Shown in pieces: positions 25,869 through 33,674 of a stretch of DNA of 64,000 nt; the stretch's first letter is position 1, and each line of letters opens with the position of its first letter. The notes beneath the pieces are model-generated. The model made no database searches. It was not told where the DNA came from and saw nothing but the letters and a program-made list of their open reading frames with translations. The stretch is from the NCBI GenBank assembly GCA_937926205.1, contig CALEYL010000059.1, forward strand, positions 124,001-188,000, read 5' to 3'. The position numbers and the translations under genes are program-made. This DNA is from an uncultured Saprospiraceae bacterium (GTDB lineage Bacteria; Bacteroidota; Bacteroidia; Chitinophagales; Saprospiraceae).

Positions 25869-27080
25869 TTAAGCCCGCTCTATAATGACCGCATAACCCT
25901 GTCCTACGCCAATACACATGGTCACAAGGGCATACTGCTTGTTTTGTCTTTGCAATTCCAGGGCAGCGGCGTGTATGATGCGGGCGCCGGACATGCCTAG
26001 AGGGTGCCCCAATGCGATGGCGCCGCCATTTGGATTGATGCGGGGATCGTCGTCGGCAAGCCCCAATTCCCGGGTGCAGGCCAGCACTTGTGCCGCAAAG
26101 GCTTCGTTGAGTTCGATGACATCCATTTCAGCGAGCGTTAGCCCTGCTTTTTGCAAGGCTTTGAGCGATGCAGAAACCGGTCCGATGCCCATGATGCGGG
26201 GTTCTACACCCATTACTGCCGAACTGACAATACGCGCAAGGGGTTTGAGTTGGTAATTGCTGACCGCCTTTTCGGAAGCAATCAGCAATGCCGCCGCGCC
26301 GTCGTTTAAGCCAGAAGCATTTCCTGCAGTGACGGTACCGCCTTCCTTTTTGAAGGCCGTACGCAAACCAGCCAGGCCTTCCAGACTTGTGGTCGGCTTC
26401 ATGAATTCATCCTGCTTAAACTGCAGCGGTTCTCCTTTTTTCTGTGGAATCTCCACCGCGGTAATGGCAGCTTCAAAGCGACCCGATTGGTTTGCGGCGG
26501 CTGCCTTTTTTTGAGACCAGTATGCAAAACGATCCTGATCCTCCCGGTTGATGCTGTATTTTTCTGCCAGATTTTCCGCGGTCATGCCCATGGCGTCCGT
26601 TCCGTAAAGTGCCTGTAGTTTGGGGTTGATGAAGCGCCAGCCGAAGCTGCTGTCGTGCATTTCCACATCGTTGCCAAAAGGACGGGAGGATTTGGAAATG
26701 ACCCATGGGCCCCGGGTCATGTTTTCCACGCCGCCTGCAATGAACAAGTCGCCGTCGCCCGCCCTGATGGCCCGGTTGGCGTGAATGACTGCCGACATGC
26801 CGGATGCACAAAGGCGGTTGACCGTTTCTCCGGGTACAGTAACGGGTAGGCCTGCCAGCAAAGCCGCCATACGCGCCACATTGCGGTTGTCTTCACCGGC
26901 CTGATTGGCGCAACCCAGGATCACATCGTCGTAAGCATCGGATGGAATGTCCGGGTGTTTTTCAACCAACCTTTTAATGACCAAAGCCGCGAGGTCATCT
27001 GTGCGGATGGTAGAAAGTGAGCCGCCGAAATTGCCGATGGGCGTTCGAACGCCGTCTATGAGGTATGCGCTATTGCTCAT
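25869..27080 (-). CDS. pcaF: Acetyl-CoA acyltransferase (thiolase), 3-oxoadipyl-CoA thiolase-like
   Basis: 403 residues, the usual thiolase length. The acylated nucleophile is Cys91 in RLCASGMSAV. The other catalytic motifs are NEAFAAQ, GHPLGMSGAR (His) and CIGVGQG (Cys) near the C-terminus. Overall wording such as GCANQAGEDNRNVARM resembles PcaF/PaaJ-type 3-oxoadipyl-CoA thiolases more than biosynthetic acetoacetyl-CoA thiolases, suggesting a role in aromatic or fatty acid degradation. No other beta-ketoadipate or phenylacetate genes are visible nearby, so the substrate, and hence the symbol, is tentative while the enzyme class is certain. Confidence 0.85.
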   Translation of the reverse strand: MSNSAYLIDGVRTPIGNFGGSLSTIRTDDLAALVIKRLVEKHPDIPSDAYDDVILGCANQAGEDNRNVARMAALLAGLPVTVPGETVNRLCASGMSAVIHANRAIRAGDGDLFIAGGVENMTRGPWVISKSSRPFGNDVEMHDSSFGWRFINPKLQALYGTDAMGMTAENLAEKYSINREDQDRFAYWSQKKAAAANQSGRFEAAITAVEIPQKKGEPLQFKQDEFMKPTTSLEGLAGLRTAFKKEGGTVTAGNASGLNDGAAALLIASEKAVSNYQLKPLARIVSSAVMGVEPRIMGIGPVSASLKALQKAGLTLAEMDVIELNEAFAAQVLACTRELGLADDDPRINPNGGAIALGHPLGMSGARIIHAAALELQRQNKQYALVTMCIGVGQGYAVIIERA

Positions 27081-27151
27081 GAATTTCTTTTCTCCTTAAA
27101 GAATGTCACACAAAGTTAAATGGTTCTCGGTAAGCTGCTCCATTCACGATG

Positions 27152-27430
27152 CTAAAGTGTGATTGCCATCTGAATATTGCTGCGTTCATAAGGAGATGGA
27201 TAGCCTGTAATTTTCTGAAAACCAAGCTTGTGGTATAAATTAATGGCTGGTTTCAGGATGGTATTGCTTTCCAGAAAAACTTTTTGGGCGCCCAATTCGC
27301 GGGCCTTGTCTAAAGCCGCCTGACCGAGCAGCCAGCCTATGTTTTTTTCCTGTGCTTTTGGCGATACCGCCATTTTTGCCAAATGGTTCCATTTGGGTTG
27401 TAAGTTGGCCCCGTACAGGGCATACAATTG
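27152..27430 (-). pseudogene. Internally deleted copy of the MarR-GNAT gene
   Basis: The frame reads QLYALYGANLQPKW and then jumps to LAKMAVSPKAQ and the complete C-terminus of the intact MarR-GNAT protein encoded at 29915-30865. About 200 residues (most of the HTH region and half of the GNAT domain) and the first 28 residues are missing. The 3' part (27152-27378) is about 97 percent identical at DNA level to 29915-30141, so the duplication is recent. The frame remains open to 27508 but its first 26 codons are unrelated sequence. It is unlikely to make a functional protein. Confidence 0.85.
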
Positions 27431-27550
27431 CCCGGAACAGAAACAAACCAATTGAATAAAACCTAAAAAAAAGATTGGCATTCTGACCAATCCAAGCCAG
27501 AATGCCAATTATGTTAACTTTTATTGCTTTGACAAAGACTTACAACAAGG

Positions 27551-28942
27551 TTATTGAGCCACCACTACACTGACCGATAAACTGTTTTGTTGGCCACTGC
27601 AATTATTGGTTCCCATAAACCTTATTGACCCGGCTCCGGCGGAATTCCAGTTGACATTGAAGGATCCGTTTTGGCCTGGTGTCACGGTACCGAGGTTAGG
27701 AGGCATGATGCTGACGGAGTAGGAGTTGTTATAGCCTGCGCCCCCAGTGCTCGATACCTGAAACACGTCAACATTGCCAACATGCGCATTTAGGCCATTT
27801 GCAAGATTATAGTTAGAGAGTACAATAATGTCTCCAACCTGGTTCGCAGGAATGGCAAACAAATCAATTGTAGTCGTAAGGGTATTGGCTTCCATGGCGA
27901 TTGGATCTCCAGCCGCTTCCGGGCACAATGCGGTGACGGCGACATTCAGTGGTACTGCCGGAGAGGCTTGGGTAACTGGCACACCAAGTAGCGCGGGTTG
28001 ACCAGGAAAAATTGCGGAAGAATTACCTTCGTTAACAAACCAATTAAATAGATCTGCATCACTCCCGGCACCATAGGCATAAAGCTGATAGGTCGTGCCA
28101 CAGTTGACGCCACTGGGGTTAACTATAGAAATCCCTGTTGGAGGACCGCAATCGCATTCATCTCCATTAAAAATACCAGCAACTCCGCCAATAATACCGC
28201 CAATGACGGTACCAAGTACTTTGTAGCTGATCTTGATTGTTTGCCCGCTAATGCTGATGACAACTTCGGAAACGGTTTCGGGATTACCATCATAGGTGAA
28301 AATTGCGGTGATGACTTCAGCAATATTGGCGCCAATAGCAGCTCCTTCCAAAAGGTCCTCTAACCAATCTTCTAGTTTACAGGAGGCATCTCTTGACGAA
28401 GCGAGATCGTTTGCGACAGAAATAAGGAGATCGTACACTAGTTGGGCCGCATATTGTTCATAAGAAACCAGCGTCAATCCATCTCTCTGTCCGGCCAAAG
28501 TACTAGCCAAACTACCGACATTCCCATCGTTAATGCTTTTTATGGTGCTGTAAACTTGTTTCAAAGAAGTAGAAAAGTTGTTGGACATGGTTCCTTGTCC
28601 GACTTTTTGATCCAGATAATCATTAAAACCCACTGCATCCATAATTGCTTTTTCCGACATGTACATTGATCGGAATTGTCCTTGCACGGGGCCTGGCAAA
28701 TACTCCCAAGCTTCAACTGTGCCATGGTATTTGAGGTGATCGCTAAACATTATCCTCAACGTACTGAGTGTTTGGTTGCCCTGAGTATACGTTCCTTGTT
28801 GCTGGCCATCACGGTATTGAATGTCTTCCAAATAGGCCTGATTGTTTTCCTCTGTTGAAAAACTTTCAGTAATTGATTTCTCACAACTCAATGCAAAAGT
28901 GCAAAGCATGAGCACGGGTACCAATTTTTTTAACTTGATCAT
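27551..28942 (-). CDS. Secreted lipoprotein of unknown function with glycine-rich hydrophobic segments
   Basis: 463 residues from the ATG at 28942, chosen because it directly precedes a lipoprotein signal (KLKKLVPVLMLCTFALSC, Cys20). The middle is helical and contains two glycine-rich hydrophobic stretches (AAIGANIAEVITAIF and GTVIGGIIGGVAGIF), which resemble membrane-inserting or glycine-zipper segments. After a CDCGPP motif, the C-terminal 190 residues look like two Ig/PKD-type beta-sandwich units. No sorting domain of the T9SS type is seen at the very end. No family was recognised. A surface-attached protein with a possible membrane-active segment is as far as the sequence allows. Confidence 0.75.
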   Translation of the reverse strand: MIKLKKLVPVLMLCTFALSCEKSITESFSTEENNQAYLEDIQYRDGQQQGTYTQGNQTLSTLRIMFSDHLKYHGTVEAWEYLPGPVQGQFRSMYMSEKAIMDAVGFNDYLDQKVGQGTMSNNFSTSLKQVYSTIKSINDGNVGSLASTLAGQRDGLTLVSYEQYAAQLVYDLLISVANDLASSRDASCKLEDWLEDLLEGAAIGANIAEVITAIFTYDGNPETVSEVVISISGQTIKISYKVLGTVIGGIIGGVAGIFNGDECDCGPPTGISIVNPSGVNCGTTYQLYAYGAGSDADLFNWFVNEGNSSAIFPGQPALLGVPVTQASPAVPLNVAVTALCPEAAGDPIAMEANTLTTTIDLFAIPANQVGDIIVLSNYNLANGLNAHVGNVDVFQVSSTGGAGYNNSYSVSIMPPNLGTVTPGQNGSFNVNWNSAGAGSIRFMGTNNCSGQQNSLSVSVVVAQ

Positions 28943-28988
28943 AGAATTGAGATTTATTGTTAAGTAATGAAAATGCATAGCTCCGCCC

Positions 28989-29030
28989 TGAGACTTTTTG
29001 TGCCTTTGATTTCAGGCACAAAAAGTCTCA
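28989..29030. repeat. 17-bp perfect inverted repeat
   Basis: Arms tgagactttttgtgcct (28989-29005) and aggcacaaaaagtctca (29014-29030) pair perfectly around an 8-nt loop. On the minus strand the structure lies 46 nt before the ATG of the lipoprotein gene. On the plus strand it would follow nothing coding. It may terminate transcription from upstream or fold in the leader of the lipoprotein mRNA; there is no T-tract outside the stem. Confidence 0.6.
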
Positions 29031-29092
29031 ATAACTTGGTTCGAAAAAATCAGGTTACACGCGGACGGGAGATAAAAGCGAGCTTAAGGCTT

Positions 29093-29187
29093 TTAATTTT
29101 TGATAACCAATTTGTTGTACTAAGCACCGGCTAAAGAAACCCGGAGTAGATAAGAGCCATCAAGATGGTAGAGCGACTTTTTTTCAT
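29093..29187 (-). pseudogene. Collapsed T9SS cargo gene (signal start fused to sorting-domain end)
   Basis: The minus strand begins with an ATG-Lys-Lys start like those of the two intact cargo genes at 31058-32206 and 32330-33538. Almost at once it runs, in another frame, into DGSYLLRVSLAGA, a stop, then YNKLVIKN and a final stop, which is the signature of a T9SS C-terminal sorting domain (compare PGTYLLRV...LIIKH in the 31058 protein). The middle of the gene is gone. The upstream sequence (gattgaa-like boxes after the ATG) also resembles that of the intact copies. Confidence 0.7.
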
Positions 29188-29328
29188 AGCAATTGAGTTG
29201 ATTTTTGATTAATAGAACTAAAAAATTGACAGGATACTCAATGCATCAATTCTTCCACAAAGGTGTCCCCCCGTTGCTGAAAAAAAAATAACACTTTTAC
29301 TAAGGTTTTCTGAAAAGAGACTTCAACT

Positions 29329-29805
29329 ATGGAGCAAACCTATTTACTCTCCCAGATTCGAGCACTAAACCATGAAGAGCAATCTTCGCTCATGCTGTTT
29401 CTGTAATCCCCTTATTTCTCAATTATGGCACTATCAGTTTACCAAGGCAGAGTGCTTGTTTACTTTGGCACAACATGAGTAAGCTTTGAAAATTTTACCG
29501 TCGAGTTTTTCGAACCTGGCCTACCTTAACAATTGCAAGCGCCTCGAAATCAAATTGTACTATGAGCTGGATTCCGACTTTGTATCTTACAAAATTGTTG
29601 CCTTCAAGATGTTTATCAGTCGCGCTTCCAAAAAAGTACTTGACGATGCAGTCTGCGAAACGGAAAGCAATTTTGTAAACATCTTACAGCAAATTGTCCA
29701 ATATCCGCCTGAGGATACTGATAAAGCAGATCGTATCATTCGCCGCATTCAAGAAAAAAGATCATCGGGGACCGTGAGAGGTTGTTGGAGAAGGTTCAAT
29801 AATTG
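29329..29805 (+). pseudogene. Internally deleted copy of the 475-residue protein gene
   Basis: The ATG at 29329 opens with MEQTYLLSQIRALNHEEQS, matching the start of the intact gene at 33675, but stops after 26 codons. Similarity resumes around 29440-29490 with the last 130 residues of the intact protein (YLNNCKRLEIKLYYEL, then KMFISRASKKV). It ends with a 1-nt frameshift in an A-run near 29757 that destroys the natural C-terminus. Some 300 codons of the middle are missing. With the collapsed cargo gene upstream it reproduces, in decayed form, the divergent gene pair at 32330-35102. Confidence 0.85.
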
Positions 29806-29914
29806 AAGTTATTGAAGAAAAGAAAGTAAAAGCTCATGAATGTTTTTTTCTCTTTGGGCCGGTCATGTCGTCCAAAAATATAAGGCTCTTCTGAAAGCTT
29901 ATCAATGGTTGCCC

Positions 29915-30865
29915 CTAAACTGTTATTGCCATCTGAATATTGCTGCGCTCATAAGGAGATGGATAGCCTGTAATTTTCTGAAAACCAAGCTTGTGGTATA
30001 AATTAATGGCTGGTTTCAGGATGGTATTGCTTTCCAGAAAAACTTTTTGGGCGCCCAATTCGCGGGCCTTGTCTAAAGCCGCCTGACCGAGCAGCCAGCC
30101 CATGTTTTTTCCCTGTGCTTTTGGTGATACCGCCATTTTTGCCAGCTCGTAGTCGAATTCAGGGTGATTCATTTTAATGAGCGCACAGACGCCGAGCGGC
30201 TCGTCCCTGTAAAGCGCTACGAGAATATGTCCGCCTTTGTTAAGGATGTAATCTTCCGGGTTGTCGAGCGATTTGTAGTCGGCTTCTTCCATTTTGAAAT
30301 AAGTCGAAATCCATTCCACATTCAATTCGCGGAAAGCGCTGCGGTATTCGGGGATGTAGTCTACAATACGAACCAGGCTGCTTTCCCGGAGTTTTCGTTG
30401 CGCAACAACCCGTTGCAACAGCGATTTCTGGTCGAGCAAAAACTCCCACTCCCCAAGCGCTTTCCAAAGATCGTGGTTGGTCTGAGCCGAGAGGTCTTCG
30501 ATGGCGTTACCGACATCCTCGTACTGGTCCTGAATCTTTTCTGCCGCTTCCAGTCCTTTGGCGGAAAGCCGGACCACATTTTTGCGCCGGTCTTTTTTGC
30601 CTTTTTCCTCCACAACGTATTGCTGTTTTGACATTTCCGAGATGATTTTACTGACAGAAGGGTGGGAGTGGCCGATTTCTTCGGCGATGGCTGTGATGGT
30701 TTTTTCCTGTCCCTGCGAAAGGACGTAAAAAACCGGGAACCACTTGGGGTGTAAGTTGGTGCCGTATAGCGCATACAACTGTGTGGCGTCTTCCGCGATG
30801 CGGTCGCTGAGTTGACGGAGTCTGCTGCCGATGGCTTTTTTTCCGGCTTTTTCGTAGAAGTTCAT
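29915..30865 (-). CDS. MarR-type HTH regulator fused to a GNAT acetyltransferase
   Basis: 316 residues. Residues 1-145 form a MarR winged helix (TITAIAEEIGHSHPSVSKIISEM as the DNA-recognition region, then KKDRRKNVVRLSAKG as the wing). Residues 160-316 form a GNAT domain with the acetyl-CoA loop in AVSPKAQGKNMGWLLGQ and the C-terminal ESN...YHKLGFQ motif. This fusion is common in Bacteroidota; the regulator probably controls its own gene and acetylates a small molecule or protein. A tandem 12-bp repeat just upstream of the start is a candidate operator. A truncated near-identical copy lies at 27152. Confidence 0.92.
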   Translation of the reverse strand: MNFYEKAGKKAIGSRLRQLSDRIAEDATQLYALYGTNLHPKWFPVFYVLSQGQEKTITAIAEEIGHSHPSVSKIISEMSKQQYVVEEKGKKDRRKNVVRLSAKGLEAAEKIQDQYEDVGNAIEDLSAQTNHDLWKALGEWEFLLDQKSLLQRVVAQRKLRESSLVRIVDYIPEYRSAFRELNVEWISTYFKMEEADYKSLDNPEDYILNKGGHILVALYRDEPLGVCALIKMNHPEFDYELAKMAVSPKAQGKNMGWLLGQAALDKARELGAQKVFLESNTILKPAINLYHKLGFQKITGYPSPYERSNIQMAITV

Positions 30866-30875
30866 GTTTATAATC

Positions 30876-30899
30876 AGTTATGTAATTAGTTACGTAATT
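30876..30899. promoter_or_regulatory. Candidate MarR operator: tandem 12-bp repeat
   Basis: agttatgtaatt (30876-30887) is followed directly by agttacgtaatt (30888-30899), differing at one base. Each unit contains a near-palindromic TTAyGTAA core. It lies 11 nt upstream of the MarR-GNAT start codon, where an autoregulatory operator would be expected. Confidence 0.55.
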
Positions 30900-31057
30900 A
30901 ATACAAATATAAATCACAAAATGATTTGCCGCAAGGGGGATAACATGAAAATTCTTAAAAAAACGGGGCAGGTTGAAAAAAAAACAGGTTCCCCCGGAAA
31001 ACCGGAGAAACCTGATGATGGGCGATTCAATTTTGGGGCTACTATATGATATGGGTC

Positions 31058-32206
31058 TTAGTGTTTAATGATCAGCCGGGTTTCGATGCCTGCTTCCTGG
31101 TATACCCGCAGCAAATAAGTGCCCGGAGCCAGGTAACTGGCAGGAAGCCTGAAGCTGTTGATCCCTTCCGGCAGCTGCTCCCGGGCGGCTATGGCGCCGT
31201 TCATAGAAAAGAGTTCCAAAACGGCAGCCTGTCCGGTCGGTTTTTCAAAGTTTAATACCAGTTCATCTTTGACAGGGTTGACGACACGGAAGGCGCCGTG
31301 GTTTTTTGTGGCGAGGCCAACTGCCTCGGTTGCGTCCGCCGATGTTGTGCCATAAATTGTTTGGGCTTCATCAATTGGGGAATTGTTCTGTTGTCTTGAA
31401 AGGCCGCTGACTACGCCAGGAGGTGGACCACAATCTTCATAAATGGTTATTTGATACCCTTCGGGCAGCAAAATTTTTAAACTGACCTCAAAGAATTCGA
31501 TGCGGACAGGAGGGAGGAGTCCTGAATTAGGTTCAAGGAAAAGAACGTCACGGTTTTCAAATGCTCTTGATGTGTAAAGCCTCCAATCATTTACTTCAGC
31601 ATATTTTTCATCTATGTAGATGTCATAGCCAGGTCCTGGTTCTTTCGCAACATAATACACATACAGAAATATTGATCCTAATGATGGATCAGAGGAAGTT
31701 GCCTGAATAAAAAATGGCTCAGTGTTGAAATTACTATTTTGGCAGTTAAACAAAGTAGCCTCCGGGTTTTCGGATGCAAAACTGCAGATAACAGGGCAAC
31801 TTGTATTTGGTCTGCTAAATGATCCATCTTCATCTTTGCCGAGCACCAGGTCAAAGACCAGCGGGAGCGTCACACTTATTCCGGATACCTGGCCCACTAC
31901 GTTGTTTCGAATACCACCTACGGTTATCCAATAATCGCTTTCCTGTAAGTTGCTGATGGTAATTTGTGGTATGTCAATGTCAAGGACACTTACAACATTA
32001 CCTGATGCAACTTCTCTGGTTATTACACGGTAACTTTCAGCGCCAGGTACAGGATTCCATGCAAGCTGAACCCAATCAGATCCCTGATCTACAACATGTA
32101 AATGTTTAGGTGCAGGTAAATCAAAAGTTACACTTTCTGCATCTGCAGATACCTTGAATGGGAGTAATAAAACTCCTAACATCAGTAAAAAGAGCATTTT
32201 TTTCAT
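31058..32206 (-). CDS. Secreted protein with fibronectin type III and T9SS sorting domains
   Basis: 382 residues. A signal peptide (about 1-21, ending VSA) is followed by a fibronectin type III domain (about 29-115; PAPKHLHVV, DWVQLAWNPVPGAESYRV). An unassigned central region with several cysteines follows, then a C-terminal type A sorting domain (about 300-382; FRVVNPVKDELVLNF, PGTYLLRV, RLIIKH). The last domain directs export across the outer membrane by the T9SS encoded at 49-58 kb and attachment to the cell surface. It is a tandem paralogue of the next gene (32330-33538), with 123 nt between them. The cargo function is unknown. Confidence 0.88.
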   Translation of the reverse strand: MKKMLFLLMLGVLLLPFKVSADAESVTFDLPAPKHLHVVDQGSDWVQLAWNPVPGAESYRVITREVASGNVVSVLDIDIPQITISNLQESDYWITVGGIRNNVVGQVSGISVTLPLVFDLVLGKDEDGSFSRPNTSCPVICSFASENPEATLFNCQNSNFNTEPFFIQATSSDPSLGSIFLYVYYVAKEPGPGYDIYIDEKYAEVNDWRLYTSRAFENRDVLFLEPNSGLLPPVRIEFFEVSLKILLPEGYQITIYEDCGPPPGVVSGLSRQQNNSPIDEAQTIYGTTSADATEAVGLATKNHGAFRVVNPVKDELVLNFEKPTGQAAVLELFSMNGAIAAREQLPEGINSFRLPASYLAPGTYLLRVYQEAGIETRLIIKH

Positions 32207-32238
32207 AGCTGTGTAATTTTTTTGATTGAAAAGAGAAG

Positions 32239-32310
32239 TAACTATTTGCTGCGTAAAACACGTGAGGCCAGAGTGGTATGACTTAATCGCATCTATGCAG
32301 CAAATAGTTA
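32239..32310. repeat. 14-bp inverted repeat between two T9SS cargo genes
   Basis: taactatttgctgc (32239-32252) and gcagcaaatagtta (32297-32310) are perfect inverted copies separated by 44 nt. They occupy nearly the whole spacer between the stop of the 32330 gene and the start of the 31058 gene. The arms could pair to form a long-loop terminator or mark an excised or inserted element. No T-tract or target duplication is seen. Confidence 0.6.
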
Positions 32311-32329
32311 TTTAGGAAAAGAGGGTTTG

Positions 32330-33538
32330 TTATTGCTTGACCACCAGTCGAGTCTGCACTCCATGCTTCTGATTTACCTTTACCAGATAAGTTCCGGAGG
32401 CCAGATTACCGGCCTGAAACCTAAAAGTACCAATGGCTTCAGGCAATTGCTGTTTAGCAAGGAGCGCGCCATTAATGTTGTAAAGTTCCACGACATCACC
32501 CAATTCTGTTGGTTGCTCAAAAAACAGGGTGAGATCGTCCTTAACAGGGTTAACGATGCGGAAAGTATTGGCTGTTTTTACAGGATTTGCGGATTCAAAA
32601 TGATCTGTTGCCATGCCAGATAAGGTCAATGTTTCTCGCATCATCGGGGCAGTTTGTTGTGCCATAAGTCCGCCAGTGCCTTGATTCCAGCTAACGTAGG
32701 GACAATCATCTCTCTTGGTTGCTGTATATCCGGCGGCGAGGTATACCTGGATCGTCCCGTAAAAGGGAAGAATCCTGATGTTACAGACCTCAGTTTGACT
32801 TCCATGAAATATATGCATGAGATTAATGTTGCCTGGATCTTCACTTAGCACCCAGTGACCAAAAGAATTGCTAAAATGTGTCTCAACATAAGCATATCGA
32901 TAAATTTCACCGTTCTGTATGGTGATTAACGGGTAAAAAAATAGATATAAATTTCTTGATTCTGAGGTGACAGGACCACCTCTGATTACCGGTGGCGAAA
33001 TTTCAAGCCAGAACGGCGTAAAGGAGGTCTCTCCTTGTTCCTGGACCGTTTCAATCTGGCATATGAATTGAGGTATAGTAGGCGGTCCTTGCTCAACAGC
33101 CGAAACCGTACATTCTACCGGACAATCAATTTCCGGAACATTGCCGTCATTCGGCGTCAGTACCAAGTCAAATACAAGGCTAATGGGTGGAGTACCCAAA
33201 CCAGACCCGTGACCTTCACATCCTTCAGAATTTACTGCTTTTACGGTTACTGTTAATGGGACATCACCCGGCAGGTTGGTAATGGTTGCATAAGGTTGAT
33301 CGATAAAAAAATCACTTAAAACAGCATCGTTATCGCTATTTCGTGTGGTCACCCGATAAGTATATGCATCCTGGACCGGATCCCAGGCTACCTGAATCCA
33401 GTCGGGTCCAAATGAAACCAAATGGAGGTTTTCAGGAGCCGGGAGGTTGCAGGTGTTTTCTTTTGTAAGAGCATTCGCGTTAAGAGCCAAAGGCGCCAAT
33501 AAACAGGCCAGTAATAAATTCAGAATTACCTTTTTCAT
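32330..33538 (-). CDS. Secreted protein with fibronectin type III and T9SS sorting domains (paralogue)
   Basis: 402 residues with the same plan as the adjacent 382-residue protein: signal peptide (about 1-24), fibronectin type III domain (about 32-120; PAPENLHLVSFGPDWIQVAWDPV), a cysteine-containing central region and a T9SS sorting domain (about 325-402; FRIVNPVKDDLTLFF, SGTYLVKV, RLVVKQ). It is divergent from the 475-residue gene at 33675. The same divergent arrangement survives as decayed remnants at 29093-29805. It is exported by the T9SS; the role of the central region is unknown. Confidence 0.88.
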   Translation of the reverse strand: MKKVILNLLLACLLAPLALNANALTKENTCNLPAPENLHLVSFGPDWIQVAWDPVQDAYTYRVTTRNSDNDAVLSDFFIDQPYATITNLPGDVPLTVTVKAVNSEGCEGHGSGLGTPPISLVFDLVLTPNDGNVPEIDCPVECTVSAVEQGPPTIPQFICQIETVQEQGETSFTPFWLEISPPVIRGGPVTSESRNLYLFFYPLITIQNGEIYRYAYVETHFSNSFGHWVLSEDPGNINLMHIFHGSQTEVCNIRILPFYGTIQVYLAAGYTATKRDDCPYVSWNQGTGGLMAQQTAPMMRETLTLSGMATDHFESANPVKTANTFRIVNPVKDDLTLFFEQPTELGDVVELYNINGALLAKQQLPEAIGTFRFQAGNLASGTYLVKVNQKHGVQTRLVVKQ

Positions 33539-33674
33539 AGTGCAGTGTGCAAATTTTGATTGAATAAAGCGAGGTCGAAATCACAAAGTATCATTGACCT
33601 TGCAAAGTTGGCCTTTCAATGTTTAAAAAAATATAACACTTTTGCAGTAGTTTTCCGCGAATGGACTTTAAGCT

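Noticed and set aside
27430..27508. Hydrophobic N-terminus of the truncated MarR-GNAT copy as a new membrane anchor
   Set aside because: The 26 codons are unrelated to the parent, too short to judge and probably chance open sequence upstream of the fusion.
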